Positions 24,934-37,670 are shown, counted from the stretch's first letter. The stretch: DNA of 64,000 nt from Azadirachta indica (GCA_022749755.1 CM040452.1:21098350-21162349); one strand, 5' to 3'. The notes: generated by a model from the sequence alone, not told the origin. Translations and numbers: made by a program.

Positions 24934-27542
24934 CTAAGGGATTGAGAAGAAAGGAGCAAAAGAAGAAGAAATAGTGGCAGGATAAAGTACAAATGGAAAA
25001 ATATGCATATGAGGATTTTATCCTTTGTGATGACTTATATGGGTGTAATGATTTGGAATTTTGTAATAGGTTTATGATGTCGTAGGAAATCAGACGGTGA
25101 ATATTTAAGGGGTAATTTTAAATGCTAAGCATAAAATAGTCTTCTAACATTAGTGATACAATTTCAAATTTGAAGGGAGGAATGTAATAATATCCCTTCA
25201 AAAAATTTTGTATTGTGATCACACTACTTACCTAATTGTCATATTTTTTAAAATAAAATATTCGATATTGAATTAGTATTAAGGTAGTATAGTTTTAAAG
25301 TTCCTGTTATAAAATAAAATACTTATTGTTTTTTATCCAAATTATAATTTACAAATCACTTTTTACTTTTTAATTTCTTTTTCTCTCTATTTTTTTTTAA
25401 TGTTTCCTTCTCTTCTCTTTTCTCTTTTTTCTCTCTTTTTCCTTTAGTACGTTTATTTTTCGCAGAATTTAAATTGTAATGTGACCTCGACTCAACAATC
25501 GTATGTCCTATTTGTGGCAGCTACAATATCATCGTGCGACAATTGTGCCTGCTACATTGAAAGTAATTTTATTTTCATTAATTATTTGGTTATGAAAAAA
25601 AATCAAATTATTTGAACTTTTAGGTCGATTTGTATGATTATGAATTTGCATATGAAATTTTTTGGAATTTAAAAAAAAACCATAACTGCATTTGGAATTA
25701 GGTGGGAGAATGATAGGGAAAATACAAAAAAGTATTATTTGATATCATATAATTACGTTATTACCCAGTATCAATTAAGTTTAAAAGAGTATAAACCTAT
25801 AGTATGAGGTGCACTGATGATTTATACTATTTTAGAGTTGTATAGAAGATTGAAAATAAACGAGGGGCACAATCGAAAATAACTCTATTTTCAATTCTTA
25901 GTGTTATATTAAAAAATATTTTAATTCAAGAATTATTCAAAAATTCACAGGCCTTCACTCATGTAATTTAGTGAAAGAGAATTAAAGGAAAAAAAAAAAG
26001 GAAATTGGTCATATCTTCTGACATAATCTCAATGAGATCATTTACATTAAGAAAAAAAAATGAGGTCATTTTTGTCATATAGAAAGGAGTTTACTAATTT
26101 TAGGTAGCCACGGGAGGTTAGCCCGCAACAGAGCCATGGTTTACCCATCCTTAACCAATTGGGTGAACCAAATCCAAGCCTTCTTCAACAGTTACCTTAT
26201 TTAATTACAACATAAAAGATAATTCTTTTGTCCTTCTCATGTGTACGCACTTAGCACTCTCGTGCCGTATCATATTGTATATAATATATATATATATATG
26301 TAACACGAACCGTCCAATGAATTTTATTAACAAATTAAACAAATAAGATGTAACATCGGAAAGATTAATCCTGCGTGTACTTATATTGTATTTTATTTGA
26401 ATTTGTAAACTAAGACACGAGTCAATGGTCAAAGATGTTCGATTTTGGTCAACTAATCAAACGGTCTATGATATTATATTCAAAATCATGGTGTTATAGA
26501 AATATCGACAGGGATGACCCATTGAATTACTTTATATAAAAGATAGCCCTGATCACTCGTTTATGTGGAGCGTGAAATACACTTTCTTGCTACAAAAGAA
26601 AATCACGAGATATTGTTTGTTTTGTTATAATATGCGAAGGAAAAAAAATAATATTATTTAACGTTCAATTATTTTGGACAACTAACTTTTTTACACAAGA
26701 TAAGATGAGTTTCTTGTTAGGTAAAAATCACGTAAAGAAATATTTTAAGTAAAAGTAATTTCAAAAATAGATTTACAAATAAAAATTGAAACTAAATTCA
26801 ATTATATTGTTTTAGCTTTGTTTTGATACATGCAACTGCTGCGAGATTCAAATATCTACTTGTTTTACTAAATTATTATATTCTTAAAACCAAATGTCAT
26901 ATTTATAAGGCACAAAAAAAATTGAAAAATATATTTTATCTCAAAATTATATAAGAGTTCGAGTTATATATACGTGACACCAAGAAAAAAAAAAGGAAAA
27001 AGAAAAATTGTAGCCCTTTAATATTCAACCATTTATTTATTTTTGCATGAGGATTAATTTATTAAAATGGGAATTATAATAGAAAAAGGAGTTCAAATTT
27101 TTTATACAATTGATTATACAGTCAAACAAGGAATTAGAAATTCACTGGATTAGTTATTGTAGCAAGCTAGCAAATTCCGTATGCCCATTATTGTTTATCA
27201 AAAGCAAAACAAAGCAAAACAAAACAAAACCCAGTACGGCAAATTCTTCAATTCCCTCGGATTAATCAGATAGCATTGCCGTTTTCTTGCAACAGCAACT
27301 ACTCAAACTACTATCATATTCCCACGTGTTTTTCTCCGCGCGTGGCCTTCATTATAATAATAACAATACCACTTTTAGATTTGTGCTTGCTGACGATGGA
27401 TTCTTTTCTCCCCCAATACTCCACCGTTTCGTGCCTTGCTTCTCTCTCGTCTAAAGTTTCCGTCCAAGAAAGAGAACAGAAGAGCCGAAAGCCAACAGAA
27501 ATAATAATATAAACAATTTATTATAATTTTATACACACCATC

Positions 27543-27695
27543 AATTTTTCAATAATGAATAATAGTAAATTATCGGAATTTTTCATAATTTAACGATAGA
27601 AAATTATTTTTAAAAAATAAAATTTTATTGATTTCGTGATATTAATTATAAATTTTAATTAAAAAAAAGTTTTATCATTATTCATTATTAGCCCT
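27543..27695. mobile_element. Small fold-back (MITE-like) sequence
   Basis: AATAATGAATAATAGTAAA near the left end is matched by its near reverse complement TTTATCATTATTCATTATT near the right end, about 115 bases further on. The interior is AT-rich and non-coding. The structure fits a short MITE, but AT-rich background makes chance inverted repeats possible. Confidence 0.45.
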
Positions 27696-28049
27696 CACTA
27701 ATTTTAAACATGTAGAAATCGACTACTAAATTGGAAAAATAACGGATAGATACCTATTTTTATCAAAACAACAAATAAAGATGTATTCTCATTTCTTGTA
27801 ACAAATAAGTTTCCGGAAGGCGGAATTTATACTGACCTATCCGTTATAAATTATCCAGATATGTACTTATTTTATTAGTTTTAAGAGATCAGGGACCTAT
27901 ATATTAATTCCCTATTTCATATTTATAAAAGCAAATATACAGTGGTTGCGGTAAGAGATTTATATACAATATATAATTAAAAAAAAATGAAAATAAAAGA
28001 GGAAAATAAGGAAGGGTGACCGATTTTTTCTTTTCCTCTCTCTAACACT

Positions 28050-28806
28050 ATTTGTCTCATATAACAGAGAAAGTTCTGATTGTGTTTCACTTATTGTTAG
28101 CAAATCTCTCGATCTCTCCATTCTCTTCATCATACTCTCCTTCTTCTCTCTCTTTCTCCCTAAAAAAATTGACTGCACCGATTTCAAGGTTTGTTTCTTT
28201 CCATCACTCAATTCTTCTTTCCTTTTCGATTTTCATTTCCGTGTTGGTAATATTTGGTGCTTTTTTTCTTTAATGTTCTTAGCGTAATTTATTTTTTTTG
28301 TTTTGGCTTTTTGGAAGTGATTTGTTTTGTTTCTGTTTCGATTATTGCAGTGTTGTGGAAATGTTTAACTAGGTGTCCTTGTAGCCAATTCGGCTGCGAA
28401 TAGAACGATTCGTGAGGTAATTCTTTTACTTTCTTTGTTGTAATGCAAAAAACCGACGGAAGTTAGGGTTTTTGATGATGTGAATTTGTGTTAGAAAATG
28501 TCTTGTTGTTTGTAATTTTGACGAGTTCTGAGTTATTTTGTTCTTGCAGGATGCGAAAATGTTTTCCTGCGGCAAATTGTTGTCAATTTAGACGAATTCA
28601 TGTTCTGAATTGTTGTAAAGCATGAATTAGGGTTTAAGATACTGTGCGACTCTATTTCAAACAGTTTGTCGGTTCTATTTAAAGATATGAATAATTGAAT
28701 TGAAACAGAAATGTTTACTTGTTATCCTGTTTCTTGTTATCGATTTATTTTTTGATAATTGGAGTAATAAACAAAGAAGGGAAGAAAAGAGAAGAGAGTG
28801 TTTTGG
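28050..28806 (+). promoter_or_regulatory. DA2 5' leader with two leader introns and a uORF
   Basis: Probable leader introns run from GTTTGTTTC (about 28189) to TTGCAG before 28351 and from GTAATTC (about 28417) to TTGCAG before 28550. Leader exon 3 then runs straight into the coding exon. It starts almost at an ATG that opens a 24-codon uORF (28551-28625). Later out-of-frame ATGs also precede the main start. Exact leader boundaries are inferred from splice motifs, not from transcript data. Confidence 0.5.
28551..28625 (+). CDS. Upstream ORF in the DA2 leader (24 aa, Cys-rich)
   Basis: An ATG one base after a probable leader splice acceptor opens a 24-residue frame ending in TGA at 28623-28625. 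The peptide has five cysteines, including two CC pairs (…ANCCQF…, …LNCCKA), and is basic. I do not recognise it as a named conserved-peptide uORF. Being upstream of the DA2 start (28807) without overlapping it, the uORF could limit ribosome flow to DA2. Confidence 0.4.
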   Translation: MRKCFPAANCCQFRRIHVLNCCKA

Positions 28807-31271
28807 ATGGGTAATAAGTTGGGAAGGAGAAGACAAGTGGTGGATGAGAGGTACACTCGGCCGCAAGGGCTATATGTCCATAAAGATGTGGATATTAAGA
28901 AGCTTAGAAAGCTAATTCTTGAGTCTAAGCTTGCACCTTGCTATCCTGGAGATGAAGAGTGTTGCTGTGATCTTGAAGAATGCCCCATTTGCTTCTTGGT
29001 TTGTGTTTTTCTATCACTGGCTTCCATGATAGTTGTTTGTTATTTGTTTATTTGATATTGGCTTTCTTTCACTGCTGTTACAGAGTTGAGGGTAAAATGA
29101 TGAATTAGGTCTGTAAAGCAATGAAATTGTCAACTTGGCTAAATGGTCCAAAATATGAAGAGAACAAAATATGAAGAACTCAATCAATTTTTTATCAATT
29201 GTTTGCTGTCCATTCCTCACGACAAACCAGAGGCGAATATGAAAGTCAAAAAATATAGATTAGTTTGCTTGCCTTTGACTTTAGCTTATCTCTAACTAAT
29301 CCACTCTGGCCGTTTCTTGCTTCTTTTGTTAGTATTATCCAAGTCTCAACCGATCAAGATGCTGCATGAAAGGCATTTGTACAGGTAAATGCTCACTGAT
29401 TGGATGTGTGTACTTTGCATCAGAGAGTTAATTATATAACTTGATTTGTTAATTAATGTTTGTGTGAATTTTGATTTGCCTTTTCTGCATCAGAGTGCTT
29501 TCTGCAGATGAAGAATCCTAATTCAACGCGCCCTACCCAGTATCCTTCATTGTCAATGCAATGTTTTCAAATTTTAAATATTCTGTACACCTTTCTGTCT
29601 TTTTTTCTTTTTGTTTCCATTCTTTAAAATTATCTATTTTTGTATCACTTAACATTATGAGGTGTCCATTTTGCAAAACCACAAATTATGCTGTGGAATA
29701 TCGGGGTGTGAAAACAAAGGAGGAAAAAGGCATGGAGCAAATTGTAAGATTGGTTACTCTTAGTCAGCTTTATCTTGTTGAAATTTTGTACTGCTTGGCC
29801 AATAAATTTTCGTGATAGAATGTGAATGTGATTTACCTCTTACCTAATTCTGCAGGAAGAACAGCGTGTTATAGAAGCAAAAATTAGGATGCGGCAGCAG
29901 GAGCTTCAGGATGAGGAAGAGAGAATGCAAAAAAGACAAGAACTAAGTTCTTCAAGCGCAAGCGTAGCACCTGGGGAGGTTGAATACAACCCAGCAGGTA
30001 CCCCCTCTTTGTAATTTGGTTCCTAACTGCGTATCAGTGTGCGACTCAATCTGACAATGGTAAATCTTATAATTTTTATTTTCTTTGTAGTTCCAACTTC
30101 TAGATCCGTAGAAGGCGAGGGAAATGTCTCTTTTCGGGACTCATGTGGTACTCCTATGATGAGACAACCTTCAAATCGTAGGGCAAATGGGTGTGTATCA
30201 TTCCCTGGTGTTTTCATGTCATTCTTTTTGAAGCTGTACTAATGGTCATTGTCGTTTCCAAAATGGTCTAAATTAATAATCGATTAAAACAGTCACAAAA
30301 CAGTGACAGTTGCTGAATTGAAACCTATGGCTCCTTGATTGAATCGAAAATTTCCTTATTGATGTTTTCATGATTTAGATAATCATATTTGTAGCAGATA
30401 AGATATTTTAGAGATGTTTGTCTATTTGAATCCAGAGGGTAGATGTCAAGCGTTGCTGGCTACGCAGTTATGCATACTCTTGTATTGAAAGTTCTAAGTC
30501 TGAATGTGGATTTATTTAATCATATGTAATCTACTGATGCAGCACTGGAGAGAGAAACAAAGAAAAGGTGGAAGGAAGAGAGAGGACCAAAAATTGCTTG
30601 TATTTGGTTTAAATTAAGCTAATAAACTGCTGCAACAGTACATAAAGTTTTTTCTCAGCGTTTTAGGAAAGTACAAAAGTTCTATTTTGAATCATGAGAA
30701 TGAAAATGAAGTAAATCAATAAATACATCAAATCCTGCTGAAAGAAAGGTACCGGAAATAGAGGCACTCTTGTATTTGCTGTTTTGCTGTTTTCAAGGAA
30801 GACTTGAGTCTTTACAAGTTGTGATTAAAGAAGAAAATGAAGGGACCGGGTTATGGTTAGCAGAATGAAGCTGACTTGTGCTATTTATCTTCTTTCCTTT
30901 CCTTTTCCCTCTCATTTCCTTGCCAGTGTATGAAGGGTTGAATTATGGAGACTAGAAATTGTTGTATTGTTGCTAAATTTGGTCTTCCAAGTGGGTAACT
31001 GTTATTAGATTTCTGTCTGCTTCCCATTGTGCCAGATATTTGATAAGAGGGTCGCTATTCATATGATGATATTTGTCATAATAAGAAAGCCGGGGCCTCT
31101 TTCCATAATTCTCTTTTTACCAATTCTGGAATGAGGCTCTGGTTGAAGGATAGTAAGGTTAGGGTCGCTAGAACAAAATTAAGTTACAACTGAACTTGTG
31201 GTAATAGGTTCTAGCATTTTTGACTTGAGCAACATCTTTGTAGAAGAATATTAGTGCTGACTTTTTGCTTT

Positions 31272-31324
<53 letters not shown>

Positions 31325-34300
31325 GATGAGAAATGATGTGTAGTCATTTCTCATGAGGGTTTAATGGAACTCAGCTTCTGACATCTTTTGAAGAATAAAT
31401 ACTAAGTATAGAAGTCTAGAGACTGATGAGAAGAAGAGAAGACTTAGATGCAAAGAAAGTTACTTGCAGTTGAGGTTGGGTTAGGTGCTTAGAGAATTAT
31501 AATACTTGGTACTGAAAATTCCATCTTTTAAATAACTGATTCTGAGTCTACGCAAGCACAACAGTCTATATTCATAATCTCAGTGAATCTTCTGATGCAT
31601 GCACACACATTTGATGTGATTTCTAATATGTAATATATGGAATTTGAAATCTGCATTAAATAATATAAGGGCAATTTAATGTATTAAATAGGATATGAGT
31701 TTTTATGCTATTCTAAATCATACTTAATTTGCAGGGATGACGAATTTGACCTGGATTTGGAAGATATAATGGTCATGGAAGCAATCTGGCTTTCCATTCA
31801 GGTATATGCTACTTGTATACATGTTTAAAATTAGCCACAAAAAATTTTTATCATGGAGACTTTAAAGCAATCAACATAGGTAGTCACTCATATGCAAAGA
31901 GTTGTTTTTTGATAGCATCACATTATAGTTGCTACAGGACATATATGTTTTATTTTGAGATATGGATTCTCTCTTAACCCGGAGTAAAATTAAAGCTTGC
32001 GATTGGTAGTAAAAATATAGTGGAAAAGGGAACAATTCTTGGTTCCAATTTAATGGTATCTTTCAATAGCTCAACTGAGCCTACATAAAGAAAGGATCCA
32101 AGTTCTTGGTCTTTTCTTTTGCCTGGTTTGCCCATGTTTGTATTCTATTAAGATAGCGATAAATGAAAGCACTCGGTGTTTTGAAGTGACCTTGAGTCAT
32201 CTGATCTGCAATAGCTGTTTGGCTAAAATTATTGATTGAAGAGAGTGAAAAAGCTTTCTCTGCTTTAGATACCTGAATGTCTTATTTTTTCGTCACACTA
32301 ACCTCTGGAGTTGTAGTTTTCTTGAAAAAATGAATTGACATCGTATTTGTGTTCATGTGCTTAAAAGCAACATTGAATGTTTCTAGAGTGGGGTTGGTCA
32401 AGTTACTTTATGTGTAGAGTTTAATGTTGAGAGATCAGTCATCATTCCTAGGGCCTTCCTATACATATATATGCCCCCTAAGCAGTAAACACAATTAAAA
32501 TGTATAACTTAAATTGATGTGTTTAATTGGTTTTGATTGTTGTTGTAGAGATTACCCACGCCAAATGATGCTTTGGCTTGAGAATCGGATTTCTCGGCAT
32601 CATGGTAGGGGCTTCTTTTTGGGTTTTATGGTTTTCCCTGACATAGGATCTAAGCATTTAATGGAGGATTTCCTAGTAGGATTTAAGTATGTAGTGAATA
32701 ATCTCCTAGTAGGATCTATGTAATGAAGAATCTCCTACTAGTATCTAAGTATGTAGTGAAGAATCTCCTAGTAGGATCTACATAGTGAAGAATTTCGTAC
32801 TACCTAATGACTATATGTCCTTTGTTACATCAAGAATGTGGTTAGATTGTTCCTAGATTACTGAGGTATGCCAGTAGTTGAAATATCATATTGGGTGCGT
32901 AGGATATGCCTTCAGTGTAGTACTTTTGGCTTTACTTTCATTGTAAATGAAGTTCCTAACATTATAATTCCTTAAATAGGTAGCATTTATTTGTGATCAT
33001 TTTGCCTTTTTATAAATATTACTTTGTAACTTCGTTGAGCAAAATTCAAGTTATAATTTGAATCTAGTCAAGAATTGGTGAGCATTCTAGATGATTATTT
33101 CTTGGTGCATCATACTTGATCTTATTGATAATCTTGAGTTTCAATGCATGTTAAAGTATATACTTTTGCTTGGTGTTCTCAGATTTTTAATTTTAATTTT
33201 AAGTTCATGCCTCGCTAGTTTTAAGAATATTAATTATTGTTCTGTTAACATACCAAGTGCTTCATCACATCCTATCTGCTATTTCTCCTTTCCTTTTCTT
33301 CTGCAGTCCATATTTGTTTATTTCTCAAGGAATTACTAATAATGTGCACCTTAGGTATATTATATAGGGAAGCTCTTAATACTTAATATGAAGCTGCTTT
33401 GTGATATTGTTGATGATTCATAATTTCTATGAATGCCTTGTATGTTCAGAATGTTTAGATCATGGTGAAGCTTCAAGGCAACTTGTTTTGATGTGGGATC
33501 CCTTGTCTCACATACCCCTTGGGCAGTTAAAAAGACTTTGAGTTACCTTAGGGTTTGTTTGAGATTGAGGCATTGTAACTTTGAATACATAGCTATTGTG
33601 AGAGAGAATCATAAGATGTTGAATATTAGTAGAGAAAGTGATTGGTATCTGCTAAAAGTTGGCTTTTACCAAACACTTTTTTAATTATGCTGTCAAAGTT
33701 AAATAGAAGCACAACAAATCATCACATTCCTTTAGTTCCATTCTGAAGTGCAAAGGAGTCTCCTTACCTTTATTTCCCAAGAAAATAAATTTCTTTGGAG
33801 AGAAAAGGCCTATTTCAGAATGGAGATTTTCATATGAGTTGATTGTTATGTGATGCCTTTAAATCGAGGGGAAGGTTGTGCTGAATTGCAGAAATGCTCT
33901 CTGGTGTAGAATTCATTTTAAAAGGAGATTAAAACATTACCATGAAGTCTGCAATTTTCTATTGTAATTATTGTTGAATGAATTTCTACTTCCATTTTGT
34001 TTTCGTGATTGTTCAAGCTCACCTGATTCTTTGAAATTGCAAACAATGACTTTTACAGGAGAATGGCAGACAGAGAAACCCAACTTATGATGCTGCTCCT
34101 TCTGAACAGTATGTCACTGGAGATCGCTATGTCTCACCAGCCATGGCTCCGGTGGCTGGCTCATCATCATCCCCTTCTGGTGGCCTTGCTTGTGCCATAG
34201 CTGCTCTCGCTGAGCGTCAGCAAATGAGTGGAGAATCCTCTATAAACCACAGTGATAATACATCATCAACATTCAACGTGCTTCCGGGCAGCAGTAGGAT

Positions 34301-34643
34301 GTACAATAGGGTGGATCGGGATGAACACTATCCTCCTCCAGAGAGCTCAATTAACACATCACCTGATGACCGGATGACAATGGCAAGAGATGAAGGAGAA
34401 TGGGGTGTAGATCGTGGATCAGAGGTGGCCGAAGCAGGGACCAGCTATGCAAGCTCTGATGTAACAGAAGATGGAGGTGGAATTTCTGTGGTATCACCAT
34501 CAGATGAAATTGGAGGCAACTTACAAAAGGTCCCAGGGCCCATTGTTCCTGAGAGTTTTGAGGAGCAGATGATGCTGGCAATGGCGGTTTCTCTAGCTGA
34601 AGCTAGATCTATGACGAGTGGACCAGAAGTTTCATGGCAATAG
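28807..34643 (+). CDS. DA2: RING-type E3 ubiquitin ligase DA2 (GW2 orthologue)
   Basis: E3 ligase that restricts seed and organ size by shortening cell proliferation; in Arabidopsis it ubiquitinates and activates the peptidase DA1. Eight coding exons: 28807-28998, 29333-29384, 29494-29539, 29662-29743, 29856-29997, 30091-30190, 31735-31801 and 34059-34643, giving 421 residues (Arabidopsis DA2 about 402). Residues 1-50 ([12 protein letters not shown]…RPQGLYV…KLAPCYPGD) are the highly conserved N-terminus. The RING-like zinc-binding region follows, with Cys59, Cys62, Cys74/75, Cys80, Cys83, Cys98 and Cys101. A charged helix (about 125-160) follows, then a helix [15 protein letters not shown] (214-228), a Ser-rich linker and a second helix [15 protein letters not shown] (395-409). 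Both helices resemble ubiquitin-interacting motifs. Introns 6 (1.5 kb) and 7 (2.3 kb) are large; intron 3 looks U12-type. Confidence 0.95.
29540..29661 (+). other. U12-type (minor spliceosome) intron in DA2
   Basis: The only junction that keeps the DA2 frame starts with GTATCCTT, the exact U12 5' splice-site consensus for GT-AG minor introns. Near the 3' end TCACTTAAC resembles the U12 branch-site consensus TTCCTTAAC, with the branch A about 10 bases from the acceptor ATGAG, and there is no strong polypyrimidine tract next to the AG. The intron is 122 bases and splits the Gln97 codon inside the RING region (CA|G TGT CCA). Confidence 0.85.
31275..31322 (+). repeat. (CT)n microsatellite in DA2 intron 6
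   Basis: A perfect dinucleotide run of about 24 CT units lies within the 1.5-kb intron 30191-31734. Perfect runs of this length are usually polymorphic. Confidence 0.95.
32665..32797 (+). repeat. Four-unit tandem repeat in DA2 intron 7
   Basis: The core CCTAGTAGGAT (or CCTACTAGTAT) recurs at 32672, 32705, 32734 and 32768, about 29-34 bases apart, each followed by a version of CTAAGTATGTAGTGAAGAAT. The core is itself nearly palindromic. It lies in the intron 31802-34058 and has no coding role. Confidence 0.8.
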
Positions 34644-37600
34644 TCCTCAGTGGTTCATCTTCTCAAACAGATGATGGCCGCTGGCAGTGGCTTATTCATT
34701 CAAGCTAGCTGAGTCTCGAGCTAAGGGCAAGTGCTTTATGCTTTGCTTGCTTGCAACTACTAGTTCAAAGTTTTAAGGTAGGTATGATTCTCTCCTCCTT
34801 GCACTCAATTTCTCCATGTAAAAGGGAAACAAACTGTTTTAGAGAATGGAAAAGGTTGTTTGGTTATGCTATATATAGATGATCCAGATCCATTTCTTTC
34901 TTGCTCATAATCATTGGGCTTGTTTATAAATTCCATGGAATCATTTAACATTTCATTCTATGATGGCTATCAATTGTGCTGTATTCCATAATTTCATCAC
35001 TATGAATTTAGCGGTATTTACAGTCTCAAAACAATTCCGGGTATTAGACTATTATCTTGAAAGATGGATGTTTCGTGCAACACAATTTTAATTTTTGATA
35101 TTATACATTTGATATAAATTTTCTATATAAATTTTATTTATATTAATTAATGTGGTAATATTATACATTTGATAATAATACGGTAATATTACATATATTT
35201 TTTGTAAAGGATATGTAATAATAATACCCTTGATTTTTCATTCAAAGAATTAAAAGTCCAAGTCCAAGAATGATCAAGTGAAACAAAAGTGATCATTCAC
35301 AGCATGTATGAATTGAGTGGTGTAAAATGTAAATTGTGTATGGTTAGGATAGGAGCAATTTGATACTGCAGAGACAACATCCCGAGAGGATCTTGGTATT
35401 TATGATTAATCCAATGATGACCCTTGTATGAGGGTCCCATGATGAATCATAAACACATAAATGGGGGGCCAGATCAAGAGTCAACTTGGAATGGGGAAGA
35501 GGGGTAAGGAGAGAGATTAATGAGAATAGGGCACGAGAGATCAAAGAGTAGTTGAATGAGTATCATAAATATTTAAACTTCACATGTCGTGTCTGTGTCT
35601 TTTGTCTTAATAATAAAAATAATAATAATGTAAAAGAGGATTCTTTAGCAGCTTCTATCGGTTTCACATGAAGTGTCATTGGCCTCCTCCTCTTTGTGCC
35701 CCCACTGAAACAAAAGAAATTAAGGCACCTCTTAGTCTTCGCCTCACCTGCATCTGCATTCCTCTTTGCGTAAATTTTCAGTATTCTATCTTTTAAAAAC
35801 GGGGTTCCTCACCATACCTGCATTAATTGTATGACATCTCATTGTTATCATCATTGAGGTGTAATTAAGTGAAAACAACATTAAATTATTGCAGCAAATT
35901 TTTTGACTTTTTGACAAGGAAATCGACAGCAACCATTGTTATGGTCTATGGTACTTTGGATAATTGCAAGGTTGTATTTGTTCATAAATGTTCAAGACAT
36001 GATTGATTCTGACCAAATTCACTGGGGAAGAAGAATGATTGAATAGTTGATATGCATATTAATATTTGATACGTATATATATATATATATTTGCATTATT
36101 GGTAAGCATTCACAAGTGTAACCAACGACTTGATCATGTTACCCACATAATTATACAATAATATTCCCTTTAGTGCTTGAATTTGAAGATTTTGATTCAC
36201 CAATTATGAAATTGTTCTTATTATTATAATAAATTAGGTGACTCACTTGGATTGGAATCTCCTTAGATTAAATTCACTAAATTGGTCACATTAAATATTT
36301 CTAGTATTTTATATATATATATAAATATTAATATTAATCTTAAATTATGCTATTATAATAATAATGATGATAGTTTACCATTCACTTATATGATATTTGT
36401 AATATTTACAATTTTAATAATCACACATCTGCATATTAATTAACATATTAAAAATTAAATGGTCGTCTAAAAAGAAAAAAAAATTAAATGACACACCTAA
36501 GGTTGGATCATTTTATACGTGCAATTGTAGTATTGTACAATATTTTCTCAATTATTTATTTATTTATTTATGTTGCATTTTGATTACTCTGGTAAAATAC
36601 AACACCATGGAGTGTTGTGTTGACTGTTGATATGTCTCTCTCCACCCACCCAACCTTCAATTTACAAATTAAATAATCAAATCCCAAACCAAACTTATTT
36701 CTTGACCATTAATTCGTTTCTTAGCAATTGTTGTCAATTTCCTACACTCCAATAACCCCCTCCCTCCTCGGCTCCACAACCCCAACTTTTCTTTTTCTTT
36801 TTACTTTAATTTGTTTTTTTTTTTCATAGTTTAAAACGTAAAATTCACATTTATAGTTATATTCTATTTTTTTTTCATATATTGATAAAGTATCCTTTAA
36901 AGACCTTCTCTTAAAAATTATTGTTTTTAAAAAAAGGCATTATATATATAAAAAGAAATAATGATTTTTTTCTTTTTTCTACTTTGATCTTAATAATCTA
37001 TTATTGATAACATAACAAAAGGTGTGGTAGAGAGTAAAAATTTAATTCTTTTTAATTATAAAGTAGAGATTTTTTTTTAAAAGAAAATGGAGTGATAGAT
37101 TTCATTTTCGAACAATAATAGATATATTATTAATAAATTATATGTATAACATATAATATAAAAAAATATAAATATATAATAATAGATCATATATCTATAT
37201 ATATGTATATGTATATTTTAAAAATAGATGATTCAAATTAATTGTTTGTTTACGTTAGCCGAATGGACGAGTCATCCCACTGAGCACATGTTTAAATTTA
37301 AAAAAAAAAAATAAAGTGAAACGACAGTGTATGACAAATATTTTTTTAAATTGATAGCAATTATTTAAGTTTGAAAATCGCACGCACTGTTATTGGAAAT
37401 GAAAGAAACTGCTGGAAAGTAGAAAAATTTTGGTTTGAAATTATGAAAACAGACAAAAAGACAAGAGTTAAACAGAGAAAAGAAAAGATCACAGGTTGTT
37501 TTTCCAAGATTTTTTATTTTATATTTTTTAAATATTTAAAATATTTTTGTTTCATCCATTGGTCTTCCCATTTAAATTTACCCTCTTGTCCTCTTCTCCC

Positions 37601-37670
37601 AAACATTTTTATTTAATCTCTCAAAAAAAAAAAAAGAAAAAAAATATACCACTAGCCTTTGATTCAAACT
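34644..37670. other. Intergenic region between DA2 and ICR
   Basis: The first 200-300 bases are likely DA2 3' UTR. A less AT-rich island at about 35340-35800 contains an imperfect hairpin (35397-35455). The rest is AT-rich, with TA repeats near 36075-36090 and 36308-36320 and (TTTA)n near 36553-36570. No gene is supported. Confidence 0.6.
35397..35455. ncRNA. Candidate imperfect hairpin (miRNA-like, unproven)
   Basis: The 5' arm (35397-35424, with TTTATGATT and GACCCT) pairs with the 3' arm (35431-35455, AGGGTC…AATCATAAA) around a six-base loop TGTATG, with a few mismatches and one small bulge. Weaker pairing may continue outward (GATCTTGG with CCAGATC). I do not recognise a known mature miRNA in it, and many such hairpins are not transcribed. 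Confidence 0.25.

Larger units (their letters stand above)
23283..27980. other. Long AT-rich intergenic region
   Basis: 4.7 kb with no convincing gene. The first 150-200 bases are probably VQ 3' UTR. It contains TA repeats (about 23360-23380 and 26281-26300), an exact 53-bp tandem duplication (24828-24933), a fold-back at 27543-27695 and a CACGTG at 27322-27327. The open frame at 27276-27512 shows no recognisable domain and is listed as rejected. Confidence 0.6.

Noticed and set aside
27276..27512. 78-codon frame with an in-frame G-box nearby
   Set aside because: No recognisable motif, low-complexity Ile/Ser content and no adjoining exon; most likely chance.
29662..29743. A separate small gene starting at the Met near 29657
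   Set aside because: It is DA2 exon 4; the upstream Met codon is formed by the U12 intron's 3' end.
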